In this document: positions 34,641 to 45,862 of the stretch, piece by piece | How positions within the stretch are numbered: position 1 is the stretch's first letter | Layout: each line of letters starts with the position of its first letter | Source of the DNA: Marsupella aquatica | Lineage: Eukaryota > Marchantiophyta | DNA: 64,000 bases | Assembly (NCBI GenBank): GCA_973895155.1 | Contig: OZ316899.1 | Span: 5,704,001 to 5,768,000 of the forward strand | Direction of reading: 5' to 3' | Notes under the pieces: model-generated | The model's input: only the letters and a program-made list of their open reading frames with translations | Database searches by the model: none | What the model was told of the DNA's origin: nothing | Translations under genes and position numbers: made by a program

Positions 34641-36078
34641 CCACCACTATCAGGTTAAAGAAACAACAATTTGTTCCCAACTTGTTTGATTTAAGGCCTG
34701 TTTTAAGGCCTTGTGTCTCCCCCAAATGTCTTAGAGTAGGAAATTGTTGGTTCCTCTCTTGGTCACTGGAATGATGTGATGCGGCCCCAACTGAGTCCTC
34801 ATTGGTGTCCTCATTATTATCATCCACGGCCTTTACAATGGTGAGTAACTCTCAAGATAAGTAATCTCATAAGTTATCAGTCATCTTCATCAATCAACTT
34901 GATATAAGTTGCCATGTCATCTCAGAGGTCACCAAGTTGTTGCATCCCAAAAAATTGGAAAATTCTGATTTTTTATATCAAGCTATGGATGTCCATACTG
35001 TACGGACACACTATCTCAGCAAGGTCAGCCAAGATGGCCAGGTGTTCATACGATACAAATATGGGCTTTTGCCCCAGCCCCCAATTCCCCCCAAAACATC
35101 CAAAATTTTCTTGGAGTTTTTCCCCCATTTTTTTGTCTGTATGCCTATCTTGGCAAGGTCAGCCAAGATTGAGTCAATCTTAGTTGCCCAGCTAAGCAAA
35201 GACCCCATCTCAGTCACTCAGCTGAGATTCAAAAAATATGAGGGCTAAAAGAGTGGTAACTGATATAAGTCATTGATAAATGATATCAGCAATTTATAAC
35301 TGATGAGATAGTCAACCCCGGAACTCCTAGGTAAGAACTAGTGTCGTGCTCTTTCTTGGGACACCCCACTTTTGTTGGAGCTACAACACCATCCAACTCT
35401 CTTCCAACGTCTTTAAGCCATTCCTCTTGCTGCATAGATTTGATTCCTTGCATATCAAAAAAGAATCCCCAAATGGATGGTAAATTCTGATTTGACCCTT
35501 GCAGAAATATTCCAATGATAGTCATTAAGTTGCTTCAATAATTTGTTGTATAGGAAACTAGAGTAACCCCTTGCAAGGTTGAATGTCTATTGTGAGCCAA
35601 CTACCATTGGTTCTTGCTTACCTCTGGTCTACTACCTGTCATTCACAAGGTGACACGCAAGAACTTCAGCACCTTCAACCAACCACAATCTGGGTGACCT
35701 TCCTTTTTGAATCTCAACTTCTAAGAAATTCAATCAAATCATACTCTCCAACATCCTCCTGCAACCAAGGTAGTTGGAAAAAATATTTGGGCTAAATCCC
35801 GTCAACAGTAAGATACTTGGTTTCTAGACAATATAGAATTTTGCACAAATAAGTTGGCACATTTTCAAATGCCTTTTTAGCCAATAGTGATAACTAACAT
35901 AATAATAGCTACTCACTAATATACATATGTTAGTGTTTACGCAAAAAGAGTCATTTGTGTCAACAATAAGAAATTCAATTACTACTTATTCATTTGAAGC
36001 TAAACATCTAAGTGTTTAAACAAAGTGCAATAGGAATGGTTTGAGACTACTTGAATCAATAGTCACTCATGTAAACCT
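34641..36078. other. Unassigned sequence
   Basis: No recognised gene. A short echo (CTATCTCAGCAAGGTCAGCC at 35009 and CTATCTTGGCAAGGTCAGCC at 35146) suggests a local duplication. An open frame on the minus strand at 35286-35525 (SIWGFFFDMQGIKSMQQEEW) is unrecognised. Confidence 0.35.
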
Positions 36079-36093
36079 ACACATGTCAATGTT

Positions 36094-36243
36094 CACCCCA
36101 GAGAGGCATGGCTGAGTGGTAGCTCGTCTGAGTGGAGACGGATAGGTCTTGGGTTCAAGTGTTGTGACTGACTATTCCTATTCTGTGGGGTTTCACAAAT
36201 TTCTCCTTTAAATTTATTAAAAAAACTTTTAAAAAACAAACCA
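36094..36243 (+). mobile_element. tRNA-derived SINE with 15-bp TSD
   Basis: Pol III A box TGGCTGAGTGG (36109-36119) and B box GGTTCAAGTGT (36152-36162), 33 bp apart, followed by a non-tRNA body and an A/T-rich tail. Flanked by the exact 15-bp direct repeat ACACATGTCAATGTT (36079-36093 and 36244-36258). There is no full cloverleaf, so it is not a working tRNA gene. Confidence 0.82.
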
Positions 36244-36319
36244 ACACATGTCAATGTTTAAACAAAGAACAAGTCTTGCATACCATGCAATGGTAACAAT
36301 TACAGTATGAGTATTAATC

Positions 36320-36574
36320 TTATGAGATTTCTATAGTATCAAATACTTGCAAGCTTGTAGAACCATACCAGCACTTTGTGGTATATATAATCTTGGGCAA
36401 TGGATCATCATCCACATCATTTGTACAAGGTATCTGAACAGCTTCTTGTCCTTCTGCGACATCTTTAGAGAGAATCTTACTCCTCAAAGTATTCTTCCAT
36501 TTTGGGTGAGGGAACTTCAAATCCCTACAAATTGGGAAGGCATTAGGCTTAGATTGAAATACTTTGTAAACCAT
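36320..36574 (-). pseudogene. Possible SUVR-type pre-SET fragment
   Basis: Minus-strand frame with EGQEAVQIPCTNDVDDDPLP followed by K-IYT, resembling the segment just before the pre-SET domain of plant SUVR histone methyltransferases (D-S-GxExVxIPxVNxxDxExxP-F-YI). It is only a short resemblance with no downstream SET domain visible. It could be an exon remnant or a captured gene fragment. Confidence 0.3.
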
Positions 36575-36591
36575 TACCCTAGCCCTACACC

Positions 36592-36907
36592 CTAAATTGC
36601 AGCATAGACTATCAAGCTGGAATAACTTTTGCTGAATTGACCAATAAACCCACCAATCAAATTGTACCTTTCAAATTCTGCTATAGTCTTAGGAAGAAAT
36701 GTTTCAATAGCTCTTTCTGTTTCAAACTCAACATATCGATGACCCACGCAGGCAATAGGGATTGTGAGACAATCCCACATGCGTAGCAAACACCTACTTG
36801 CAAGCCTTTCTGCACATGGATAGTGATAACTATGCCTACAATTCTTAACTCGACACCCAAGAGTTGCACCAGCCTTCCTGCATTCTGGGTCTCTGCAAAT
36901 CTGTCAA
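36592..36907 (-). pseudogene. Extended PHD-type zinc finger fragment
   Basis: Minus frame reads CRDPECRKAGATLGC, then VKNCRHSYHYPCAERL and IACVGHRYVEF: cysteine pairs, the GAxLGC core, a YHxPCA motif and a final CxxH, as in extended PHD fingers of plant chromatin proteins. The cysteine/histidine spacing is good over about 60 residues. The frame runs on to about 36592. Other domains are not visible, so this is a fragment or single exon. Confidence 0.5.
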
Positions 36908-37071
36908 TGTATTGTGACAGTGTATCCACAACTCAGTTGAATATTAAAAAATCATCTCAGGATCCTTAATGTTATGGATCTATTGGTGATTGTGGCTCAT
37001 CAACAACATTTGGAATTTGACATCATTTGCAGTAACTCCCTCTAATGCCTATTTTAGAGCTTTACGCTAAA

Positions 37072-37356
37072 TTACCAAGCCAGCATTATCCTTTTGGTTA
37101 TTGCAATAAACATTAAGCAAGGTTTAATTCTCACAAGATTTTTCCCACGCTTCACTGCTACATCAAGTAGTTTGAGATGGTTCCCTTTCCTTGGAGAATC
37201 TTTTTGGAATACCTGCCAAACACTTTCAATCACATTCTTAGTGTATTTTTCACAAACCATTTTCCTCATATCCAAATTCAAGTTTGCAAGGAAGCAATTA
37301 GGCCACAGTACAAACAACATGCCTGGACTGACTACAATGATATCTAGTGCCCACAA
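37072..37356 (-). other. Unrecognised open frame
   Basis: 95 codons including VCEKYTKNVIESVWQVFQKD and GNHLKLLDVAVKRGKNLV. No family recognised; plausible as an exon because of its amphipathic helices, but its length is within chance. Confidence 0.25.
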
Positions 37357-38384
37357 ATCAGCAAAATGGGAGATTACAATGAGACACTTGAAAGAGAATC
37401 CATATATTTCATCTTTACAAAATTATTTCCTAATCAGGTTCTGAAAGGCATGCAAAAATGCTTTGGATCTGGGCATCTGGAATTTTTGGTTTTGCATCAA
37501 TTATCATCATAGGAATATTAACAATATAGGGTATACATGATTCGTACTAAAAATCTTGAGGAACCACCATGTGTTAGTAAATGATTGCCCTCAATTTATT
37601 ACAATTTCTTGTATAGATTTCATTTTTATATTTTCTTTCCCAATAAAACCCACAAAATCCCACGTGAAAGGTAGCCCGAAAAGGCAAAAAAGGGCCACAA
37701 GGGGCCAATCAGACCAGAAGACGCTGACAAGAACAAAAAACCCCCAAAGCCAAATGGGAGGAGGGCCAGAAGGGGTTAGGGTCCACCAAGAGAGCCCAAA
37801 CAGGCAAAAAAAAGTGGCCTGAGAGGCCCTAAGCCCAAGGAAATAGAAGTCTCCAAATACCGCAAATCGCTACAAGCAGCCCCCCAATGGCAAACTAAGC
37901 AGACCTGATGGCAAAAGGGAGCCACAAGGAGAACCATCTACATAGGCCCTGTGAAAGATTAACTATCTAAGATGCAAGAAGTCACCAAAAGGAAATACCC
38001 TTTTCCCACAAGCATTCAACAACACTTACTTTCTTTGAGAGACAAGCGCGTACGTGGCCAGAGATCACCAACAGCCATAGAATAAACATCTAAGGCAAAC
38101 TACCCGAGCCAGAATTGCCCCACCAATAAGAATGTCAACCTTCCCAACCCCTCCAAGACCTCAGCTAGGGTCAAACAATAGTGCACTTCCAAGCTCAATC
38201 CAGCCCCCACAGGATTACTAGCACTCAATTGATAATCAGTAGAGCATTCCGTCTCCCCTATGTGAATTACCATTAATTGTGCCTTCACAAGAGAGCTAGC
38301 CTTCACTACAGCTTGCTAACGTACAGGCCACAACACAAGATTCTCCTGTCCTTCTTCTTGATACCATCCTACAAATGTGCCTTA
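37357..38384. other. Unassigned sequence
   Basis: No gene recognised. 37660-37960 is purine-rich with repeated ARRGGGCCA-like words. Confidence 0.35.
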
Positions 38385-38820
38385 GCCCATTGTGATCAGG
38401 GCAACCAAGTGCTCAGTCCTAGGCCCTCAAAACCTATCGTCACTTGGGGGTACTGGACGGCTCTATATCTCATGTGATAAGCATCCGTTGCACATGGAGT
38501 AAATTTATTTAGCCTTGGGCCCAAGAGGAGCTCTCACTTGAGCCCTCAGAAGTCAAAGTCCGTTCGGGGGTCCGGACGGTCCACCTTGAGCCCAGCCCCT
38601 TCCCATGAGCCCCAAACTAGTCACTCTATATCCTTAGTGTGTGTCACCAGCTTAGCGCCTTGCCCTTGCTATGCAACACCTTGTTGCCCACTAGTTTCCC
38701 CATACTTAGTCCCCACCGAATGGCTGTTCCAGGGGCTTGGACCATAGAGGAGCTCAGCGTCGGAGCCAGCAATACCGGAGCTAAGTGTTAAGGTAGTCAA
38801 TTTCCGTGACTAGATGCATC
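38385..38820 (-). repeat. Chromovirus-type LTR fragment (c)
   Basis: Inverted LTR 5' section: GCCTTAGCCCATTGTGATCA, TTGGGCCCAAGAGGAGCTC and TAAGTGTTAAGGTAGTCA at the right end, as in 53510-53965. It is probably truncated. It interrupts the minus-strand transposase-like sequence to its right. Confidence 0.65.
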
Positions 38821-38966
38821 CAGGGTACAAGATTGTACTAACCCAACCTTTGTAGTAGACAAGGATTTATGCATAGATGCATGTACCAACGCTACCCCGC
38901 TATGGTTAGGCATGAGTGCAACCTTTTCTTTGTCCATCTCCTGCAATTTCCAGGAAAATTTGTCAA

Positions 38967-40269
38967 TTAAATCCATGCACCTTGTAGCGGATCTTGGCAA
39001 CAAACACAAAAGAGGTGTAACAGACTATATCTTGGCAAGCTGCGCGAAGATTTGACCATTTGACGTACATCATGCATAGAGATGGAAAGCGTTAGACACT
39101 TGCAAGTCTCAAAAAGTTTTCCCATTGGGAAAACCAAAGAATCCACCAAAATATCCACATCATGAGCTCCTTTGCTTTTCCTAGTAGCGCATTGCCCTCA
39201 TTCCCACCACATTTCCAACCTCTCAAAAACTCGATAGGCACAAACTATATTACCAATGTGCCAAAGTAAATCCAAAATTTCTTTATGCTCAAATCTCTTA
39301 CTTGGGACAATGTGCTTCTACCTCCTCTGCACTAATTGGGCCCAATGAAACGCATCACACCTCTCTCTATGGGAATTTACCTTTCCATCACAAAATTCAT
39401 TGCAGATTGCATTTCACCTAGCAACAGCATCATCAGCCATAAATCCACAAAATTGCACATTCTTCAACCCATGTTCTTCACATACCCTCCTTGTGACCTT
39501 CCATGCAATTTGCAATGACTTGTTGTCTTATGAAACCAGCTCATAAACTAGCTCGCAGACAAAGATTGTGCATAAGCCCCAATAGAAATGGTAGAATACA
39601 TGTGCTGACATAGGGCACCATCTATTGTCAAGTATGTGGTGCATGACATCGGACACCACCAAAGACTGGTCAAGATCCTGCCTAGCTGTATTCTTCAAAC
39701 AAGGCCCACCTCTAACCTAGGACCTTCTATACTCAATTTAATTTAAAAATGTGCCGCTCATCTGTTCCCAAGTTCTGGGCTGGGAACAAACACTTTGGAT
39801 AAAAAGGAAATGCAGTTTGCTTCTGCATCTCTAGTATCATGTTTACATCAAACGACACATGAGTGTACCTCTTGATGCTCCTGATCATCAAGCAAAAAAC
39901 AGATTTGTTGCCCAGGATGGCCAACATTTTATCAAGGTCATTGGCCTCCTCAGTTGTGACCATCTCAGCCACTAGGTCCTCAAGAATATCTTTAAGTTGA
40001 TGTATTGCCTTGATCTTGATCATAGACGGCGACCTAGCAATATGAATCCTCTTTAGTAATTCCTCCTCCACAACATTGCGCACAAGTGATTGCTGATATT
40101 GGTTGTGCATAAACATTGGAGGATGGGTGTGATTTTTTACATGCATGGCAACACAAGACTTGTGACAGTAATTATTGTTGTCATTGGTTGAAGCGATGTA
40201 GTACATCTCACTTGGGCATCCAGCAATACACCTGGGAAGCCTCTTGCAGAAGCTACAAATTACACTCAA
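38967..40269 (-). pseudogene. MULE-like transposase remnant
   Basis: Minus strand, N-terminus at 40269: a cysteine-rich start (CSFCKRLPRCIAGCPSEMYY ... YCHKSCVAMHVKNHTHPP), an alpha-helical middle to 39733, then across stops FCGFMADDAVAR, NAICNEF, RERCDAFHWAQLVQRR and HIVP (about 39460-39300), and a further open piece (38967-39158). The GFMADxAxA-W-A followed by RTC/DAF-HW pattern resembles a plant transposase-like family usually placed near Mutator-like elements; the assignment is from memory of the motif. Stops at 39733, near 39391 and near 39312 show it is dead. LTR fragment (c) lies just beyond its 3' part. Confidence 0.5.
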
Positions 40270-40499
40270 TGGGGGAATGACGCATCCAATAGGGAAAGGT
40301 AGCTCATTTGTGTCTACTTGATGTTGAGTCCACTTTGCATAATTGATGGAAGAGTTATAAATTTTTGTGGAAAAACATTAGGGGTGATTTAAGTTCAATA
40401 ATTACAAAGTTTTAAAACCAAAAGTAGGAATATTCCCATATTAGTCTGGAATGCTAGACATATAAAACTTCCCAAAAAACTTTTAATCTTATTTTTAGG
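40270..40499. other. AT-rich spacer
   Basis: No coding sequence recognised between the transposase remnant and the gag-like region. Confidence 0.3.
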
Positions 40500-40759
40500 G
40501 CATTTATCACGTAGAAAGTTTACGTGTGATATGGGACCCCCCTTGGAGTGAAGTCCTTGAGTCGAGGATAACAACTGGTCTTCCAGGGAATGATGAGAAG
40601 AGAATGGGAAGAGAATGAAAGATAGGTTTTTGATGACCCATTCAGAGAGATGACTGGAGCTTCATTCCTTGATATAAGGATTAGAAAGAGGAACAAGTAC
40701 TTGGGGCCTGAGGAGCTCCTCTTGGAATTCAAGAGGAAACTGGACAACTCCTGGCTAGT

Positions 40760-41750
40760 GACCTGATCTCCTTTCACTTCAAAAAGCCTCTCTTTTCTTG
40801 AGAGCAACTGATAAAGACCTCTAGGATGTGCTGGAGTATTCCCTTGATGTTATCATCCACTAAGGGTTTCTTTGGAACCATGTTGAGAGGGCCATAGAGT
40901 TTGTGTCGGACCATCAAAGAGATAGAGCACTTGACGAGGAGGCTTTTGGGAAGGAAACCGCACCTCCCTTGAATTCAGAGAAAGACAAGGCTAAGGTTGA
41001 GCCTAGTAAAGAGAAGCAACCATTTAAGCTGTCTCAATTATTGGAGAGTTTGACTCTGCTGACTGAGCAGATGTTTGGTCAAAAGAATGGTCAAGAAGGG
41101 TTGGATAAAGCAACACCAGGTAGAACCACAACTTGGGGTTGCATGTAATGTGATTCTAAGGATCATGCTAAAGTAGATTGTACTGATTTTCCAGAGGCCC
41201 TAAAAAAATACTTGATTAAGTATGTGGGGTGAATCAGGCATGAAAAAGTTGCCATACTTTGAATCTTGATGAGGTTATTCCCTTCAACAGTAATAGGGGA
41301 GGAATGAAGGCTCTGGTTGAGAAGCAGGTAAAGGAAATTGAGGCAAAGATGGTCTCAGTTGCTTTTGAACCTCAGGTTACTTTATACCTTAGGTTTGAGC
41401 CTTCTAGATCATCAGGTCCTAGTGAAGTAGAGAAGAACAGGGTGGAGGCCAACAAACTGGGTGGATGTTTCTGTTTTGATAGCCCCTTATGCTGTCCAAG
41501 TCCCAGTCCAAGTATGTGCTTCTTGGGAAGCCCAGGTTGAGGAGAAGAGAAGGGAGGCCCCCTCGTAGAGCCATTAAAAGAGGGAAGGAAAAGGTTCATT
41601 TTGAGGATAAGTCACCCCCAACTAGAAGTGAGGAGAGTACCAAGGACCAGCCTACCAAAGGACCAGGTTGGGTGTTTGGGACAAAGGTTGACAAGGAGAT
41701 AGAACTGTCCAGAGGTTACTGCACAAAAGTTTTGGAAGCACAAGGTTAGA
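40760..41750 (+). pseudogene. Ty3/gypsy-type gag fragment with CCHC knuckle
   Basis: Reads HVERAIEFVSDHQRDRALDE from about 40880, a charged linker, LSQLLESLTLLTEQMF, then a zinc knuckle at about 41137-41179 in which the third position is a TAG (CM-stop-CDSKDHAKVDC, fitting CX2CX4HX4C), then YLIKYVG, and after shifts LDEVIPFNSN, GGMKALVEKQVKEIEAKMV and a basic/charged region (41540-41750). The order knuckle-linker-GGMKA resembles non-chromovirus gypsy gag. Several stops and frameshifts. Pol is not found downstream. Confidence 0.5.
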
Positions 41751-42300
41751 GAATCTACTAATGCGGATAGGTAGATATGCCCTTAGGACATGCTACAAGT
41801 TTAATGCTCAAAACATGCTTGTGGCATTGAGCTCCCCCCAAAATGCTTATTTGTATGCTTTGCAGATTCCACTAAGCATTTGATTCCCTGTGCAACCTTG
41901 ATTCACTAAATCTGAGAGATCCATGCCATGTTCATGTCCAAGCAAACAAGAAATAAGGAAGTATATAATTAAGAACTAAGTTTGCACACTAGAGTTTGGA
42001 GAGGTATTGTATAATGCGATCAAACAAGAATTCTGTTAGTGAGACACTAGTGGTTTTCCTTGAAATTGTTTGTCTTAATAACATAAAGGCCATGAAAACC
42101 CCGTGGCCGGGGGGGGGAAACAATCAAACAAAACATAGCCACCACTGGCACCATATCAATGAGGGGGCAGAACAAAAGCAGCACCAAAGCAAACTGAGAA
42201 TCACAACTAATCCGCCCTAAGTGACCTCTCCTGGGAACAGCCTAATCAAAGAGGACGTAGCGTCCAGCACACTCAACCAGAAGAGGACCTACTCGACATA
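41751..42300. other. Unassigned sequence and LINE 3' region
   Basis: No gene recognised. On the minus strand it follows the LINE ORF2 end and may contain its 3' UTR; a 9-base G run is at about 42108. Confidence 0.3.
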
Positions 42301-42307
42301 ATTGGCA

Positions 42308-42838
42308 TCAACCAGAAGTAATCCAAACATTGCGACTATGTATCCAGGCAACCCGTTCCTGATTAAGGAGCTCTTTTACACGGAGCAATCTAGTGTGTCG
42401 TCTCCCCGGGGGCAAACACAGGCCCACCGCAGTCACATGATCTGCAGCTTCTGATAGAATAAACCTCAGATCAAATTTCCTGCAGCCATTGGGATGAAAC
42501 ATCTGGGAATTACGGCCCAACCACAAGGACCAGAGAATCTGATAGAAAACAAACAATTTTGCCACCCTGCAATGGTCTTTTCTCACAGTCAATTCCTCCA
42601 TCTCCAATAACTTGTCCGAATAGTCCACAAAGTTGCCTTGGAAGCAGGTGGCGCCCAATGCCCAGCATCTCCTTGCATGCACACATTGAGCAAAAAGATG
42701 GGGAATGGTTTCAAGAACCCCGATGCACAACTTGCAGTGACCCTCTCCTTTGCCAATGCGGACCGCTCTTGCTCCAGTGAGCAGCCCCGCTGCCAGAATC
42801 CTCTAGATGAACGTCTTAGCACGAGATGATAAGTCCTG
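42308..42838 (-). pseudogene. LINE ORF2 C-terminal fragment with zf-RVT domain
   Basis: Minus frame: RAKTFI, TAG at 42803-42805 where tryptophan is expected, RILAAGLLTGARAVRIGKGE, C..C..H..C (CKLC ... HLFAQC), CVHARRCWALG, FVFYQILWSLWLGRNSQMF, ending TGA/TAG at 42308. Parallel in order to the plus-strand LINE piece at 11816-12405 but from a different family member. It is truncated at its 5' side, as LINEs commonly are. Confidence 0.75.
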
Positions 42839-42839
42839 A

Positions 42840-45800
42840 GACACTAGTGGTTTTAAATTTCTTTTGCTTTTTCTGCCTTTTATATATTTGGTGTTTTTTT
42901 ATGACTCCAGATGGCTAGTGAGTTCGCTAGCAAAAAGAGGAGTCACAAAAATGTATGCTATCAACCAGGTTGTTGTTAGCGAGGCAGTTGGATATAGAAA
43001 AATTAGGGGTCATGTGAGCAAAAAAAAATCTTGTGCGAGGAATGTTTTTTACTGTTTCCTTGCACTCTACAATGCACGGGTTTGGAGCTCAATATGACAA
43101 GCATTATGTGGCAAGAGGTGGTCATAGCTGTTAGTGAACCAGAGCTAGCTATGCTTAACCTTATAACAAATCTGAGACTATCAACTGTCTAGAATATCAT
43201 ATATGCACTTTAAATTACAAGCAAGGAGGTGCAAAATTTCATCAACTATCAGTTATCTAACCTTAGAGTTTGGTGGATCTCAACTTGGCAGCTGGGATGG
43301 GCTCAATCTCGGTTAGTCTCACCGAGACGGGCGTATGAAAAAAAGCCCAAAAATGAAAGCGAAAATTCTTTTATCCCCCCCCCCCCCCATAGGCCTAACT
43401 TTGTATCTCGACACCGCGGAGGTTGTATGCAGTGCAATAACCCGGTCAATATCCATACCACCCAATGATGGTTACTCGACCTGCCATTTAAAATACGGGA
43501 GGGCTGTAGGCCTGATTGTTGTTGCTGGAAAGTTTTTTCTCCAGAGCATATACGTGGGGCTCTCCATGACTACTCATCAACAGGTTCTGAAAGGAAAGAG
43601 CCGTAGCCCTTGTGAGGGGTTTAGTAAGTTTAGCTGTCATAAATATTTTCTAAGAAAATGTGGCAGTTGATACCAAGTGACTGGTGGATATGACTGATAC
43701 TTGATGGTATTGTTGTACTCTACAAATAAGTCATATTTCATTGAATCTCAGGATACTACCTCTCAACAAACTACTAGGGCAAGAAATGAACCAATTGTAG
43801 CTAACATCTTCCTGTTCAAAGACAGCCAAGTCCCCAGGAGATCCAATGGGAGACCAAGAACCCAGTTGGTTCTACTGCTACACCCCAACATGTATGTGTG
43901 CTTGACCTTCAAGATTTGGGTTTCCTTATCAATAGCATTTGTTTTGGCCACCTGTTGTTGCATGCAACCTTGGCCACTGTGTGCAAAGTTGGCTGGTCTT
44001 GCAGTTTAACAAAGCTCTCCATGCTACAAGCATTCCTTGAATTAGTAGGCCTTGATAGAAAGCCATATTGAGACAATTGCTGGCTATCACACCTTCATTT
44101 GGTTTAGAGGTTTAAAAGTAATGGCAAAGATACCTATCACTAATCTAGGGCTAGGTTTGAAAGACATGGCACCCTTATCATCATTGTTGAGCTGGTATTC
44201 CTCCAGGGGATTCTTTGTTCAAAATAGTCAGCCATCTTGACAAAAACCTAACTCAAAAGGTTACTTAGTGTAATTTTTAGCAGATCACCTTGTGATTATG
44301 ATCACTTAAAATTAAATAACTGTATTTTATAAAGAGAATTTTTTATACATATTCTTGTTTTGAATTTGAAATAACTACTTTATTTCATACAAATATATTA
44401 CAATTGAATATTCTCTACTTTTGTATCCTAAACTCCTTATTTGACTTCACACCTTATAAAACCTTTGATTTAGTTTGGATTGCACATGCCCCCTATGGTC
44501 TTTTGCAGTAGGGACATCATTTCTCTAGGAAGGGGACTCAAGATTTATATCCATGCTTAATTGCAGGCTTTGTAGTAACCTTTTGTTGCAACAACTTTCC
44601 TTCTACTAGTAGCTATTAAAGAGTTTCACACAACTCTAACCAACATGTGGGACTTATCAGTGAATGCAATGAGAGATTGGCCAGCCTTGCTTGTGCAAGA
44701 GGTCTTAGGTTATAAGGTCATTTTCTACTCAAGGCATATTCACAAAAGCTATGTAGGTAGCATTAAGTTTAGGGTGTGTGCTAGGGATGTGAGTTTTTAG
44801 GGGCTGCTATGAAATGTGGTACTGAAGAAGAGAGTAGAGGAAAAGGAGAACCAGTATGTCGGGAGTGACCAGGGGATCCATGTGGTCCCTTGTGGTCAAG
44901 AGGTGAGTTACTCTAGGTATTATTCATATGATGGTAGATCAGAATAGTACAATCAAAATGAGGGAGTTAGAAAATAGAGATATCATGTTACTTCATATTT
45001 GGTCATTTCATCCATAATGGTTGGAAAGCATAGCAACAAATACCTCAGAAGACCAGAGAGCGCACATCTTGTGCACCTTTCCACTCCATTGACGCCTACA
45101 TATCCTTCTTCCTTGTGATTTTAGCTTCAGTGTTTTGCGAAACCCAATGGCCGTTCGCTTCTTCCTGCCATTAAAGCGTGTCAACATGCAAATGAGAAAG
45201 GGGAAGGCCTTGCATGCCTGCAAGATTCTGGAAGGTTCCGGACAGAACAAGAAGTTCCATACATGACCAAGCACAGATCACAAAGTAATTTATTCAATGA
45301 AAGTTGCATCTGGAACAAATCTGTTTGGTGGGCTAAAGCAACAAAAGACAACTAAGACTCAATGATTTGTTATCTACTCATCCCCTGAGATCGAAGGAAG
45401 CATGACACAATTCTAACAAACAGCTGAACATGACTAACGCCAAGGAAAATTCTTGTTCTTTGCATTTGTCAGACTTCAAGTTCATTGCCTTGTGTAACTT
45501 GGTAGTTCATTATACAGTAAAAATATCATGCATTACTAAGTAAGAAATGTTTCTAAACAGAATTTCTTTTTGCTTTTGTGCAATGCTCATGGCAAACTTG
45601 GAATTGGTGCAAGAAGCCAGATGTTAAACTTAGTCCTAAGGAAAGCCCTTGTAGTCAACAGGGCTTTGACAATATCATTGTCCTGATGAAGAACCTCCCA
45701 AACTTTAGTATGTGGACTTAGAGTTCTAAAAAAGAAAAGACATTCATAAACAAACAGAACATCTTGAAAATCATCAACAACAAACGTCTATCCTTCTGTA

Positions 45801-45862
45801 AACATTAGGAATGACTCATGGGTGTCATCAAAATGGAAAAAGGTTGGTCAGAGCCCAGATTA
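42840..45862. other. 3 kb without recognised genes
   Basis: AT-rich sequence with scattered short open frames (43229-43468, 43701-44009, 45008-45274) that match nothing I recognise. A 14-base C run lies at 43375-43388. 45008-45274 on the minus strand might be a 3' exon of the gene to its right, but splice signals were not established. Confidence 0.4.

Noticed and set aside
30752-36078. A host gene in the 30.8-36 kb interval
   Set aside because: Only short frames, most within LTR or MITE copies; no splice-supported or conserved coding signal visible.
36100-36180. Functional tRNA gene
   Set aside because: Both pol III boxes exist but acceptor and anticodon stems do not pair, and the unit is flanked by a 15-bp duplication, so a SINE is the better call.
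37556-37822. Basic 88-codon frame (KGSPKRQKRATRGQ...)
   Set aside because: Purine-rich low-complexity sequence with no supporting context.
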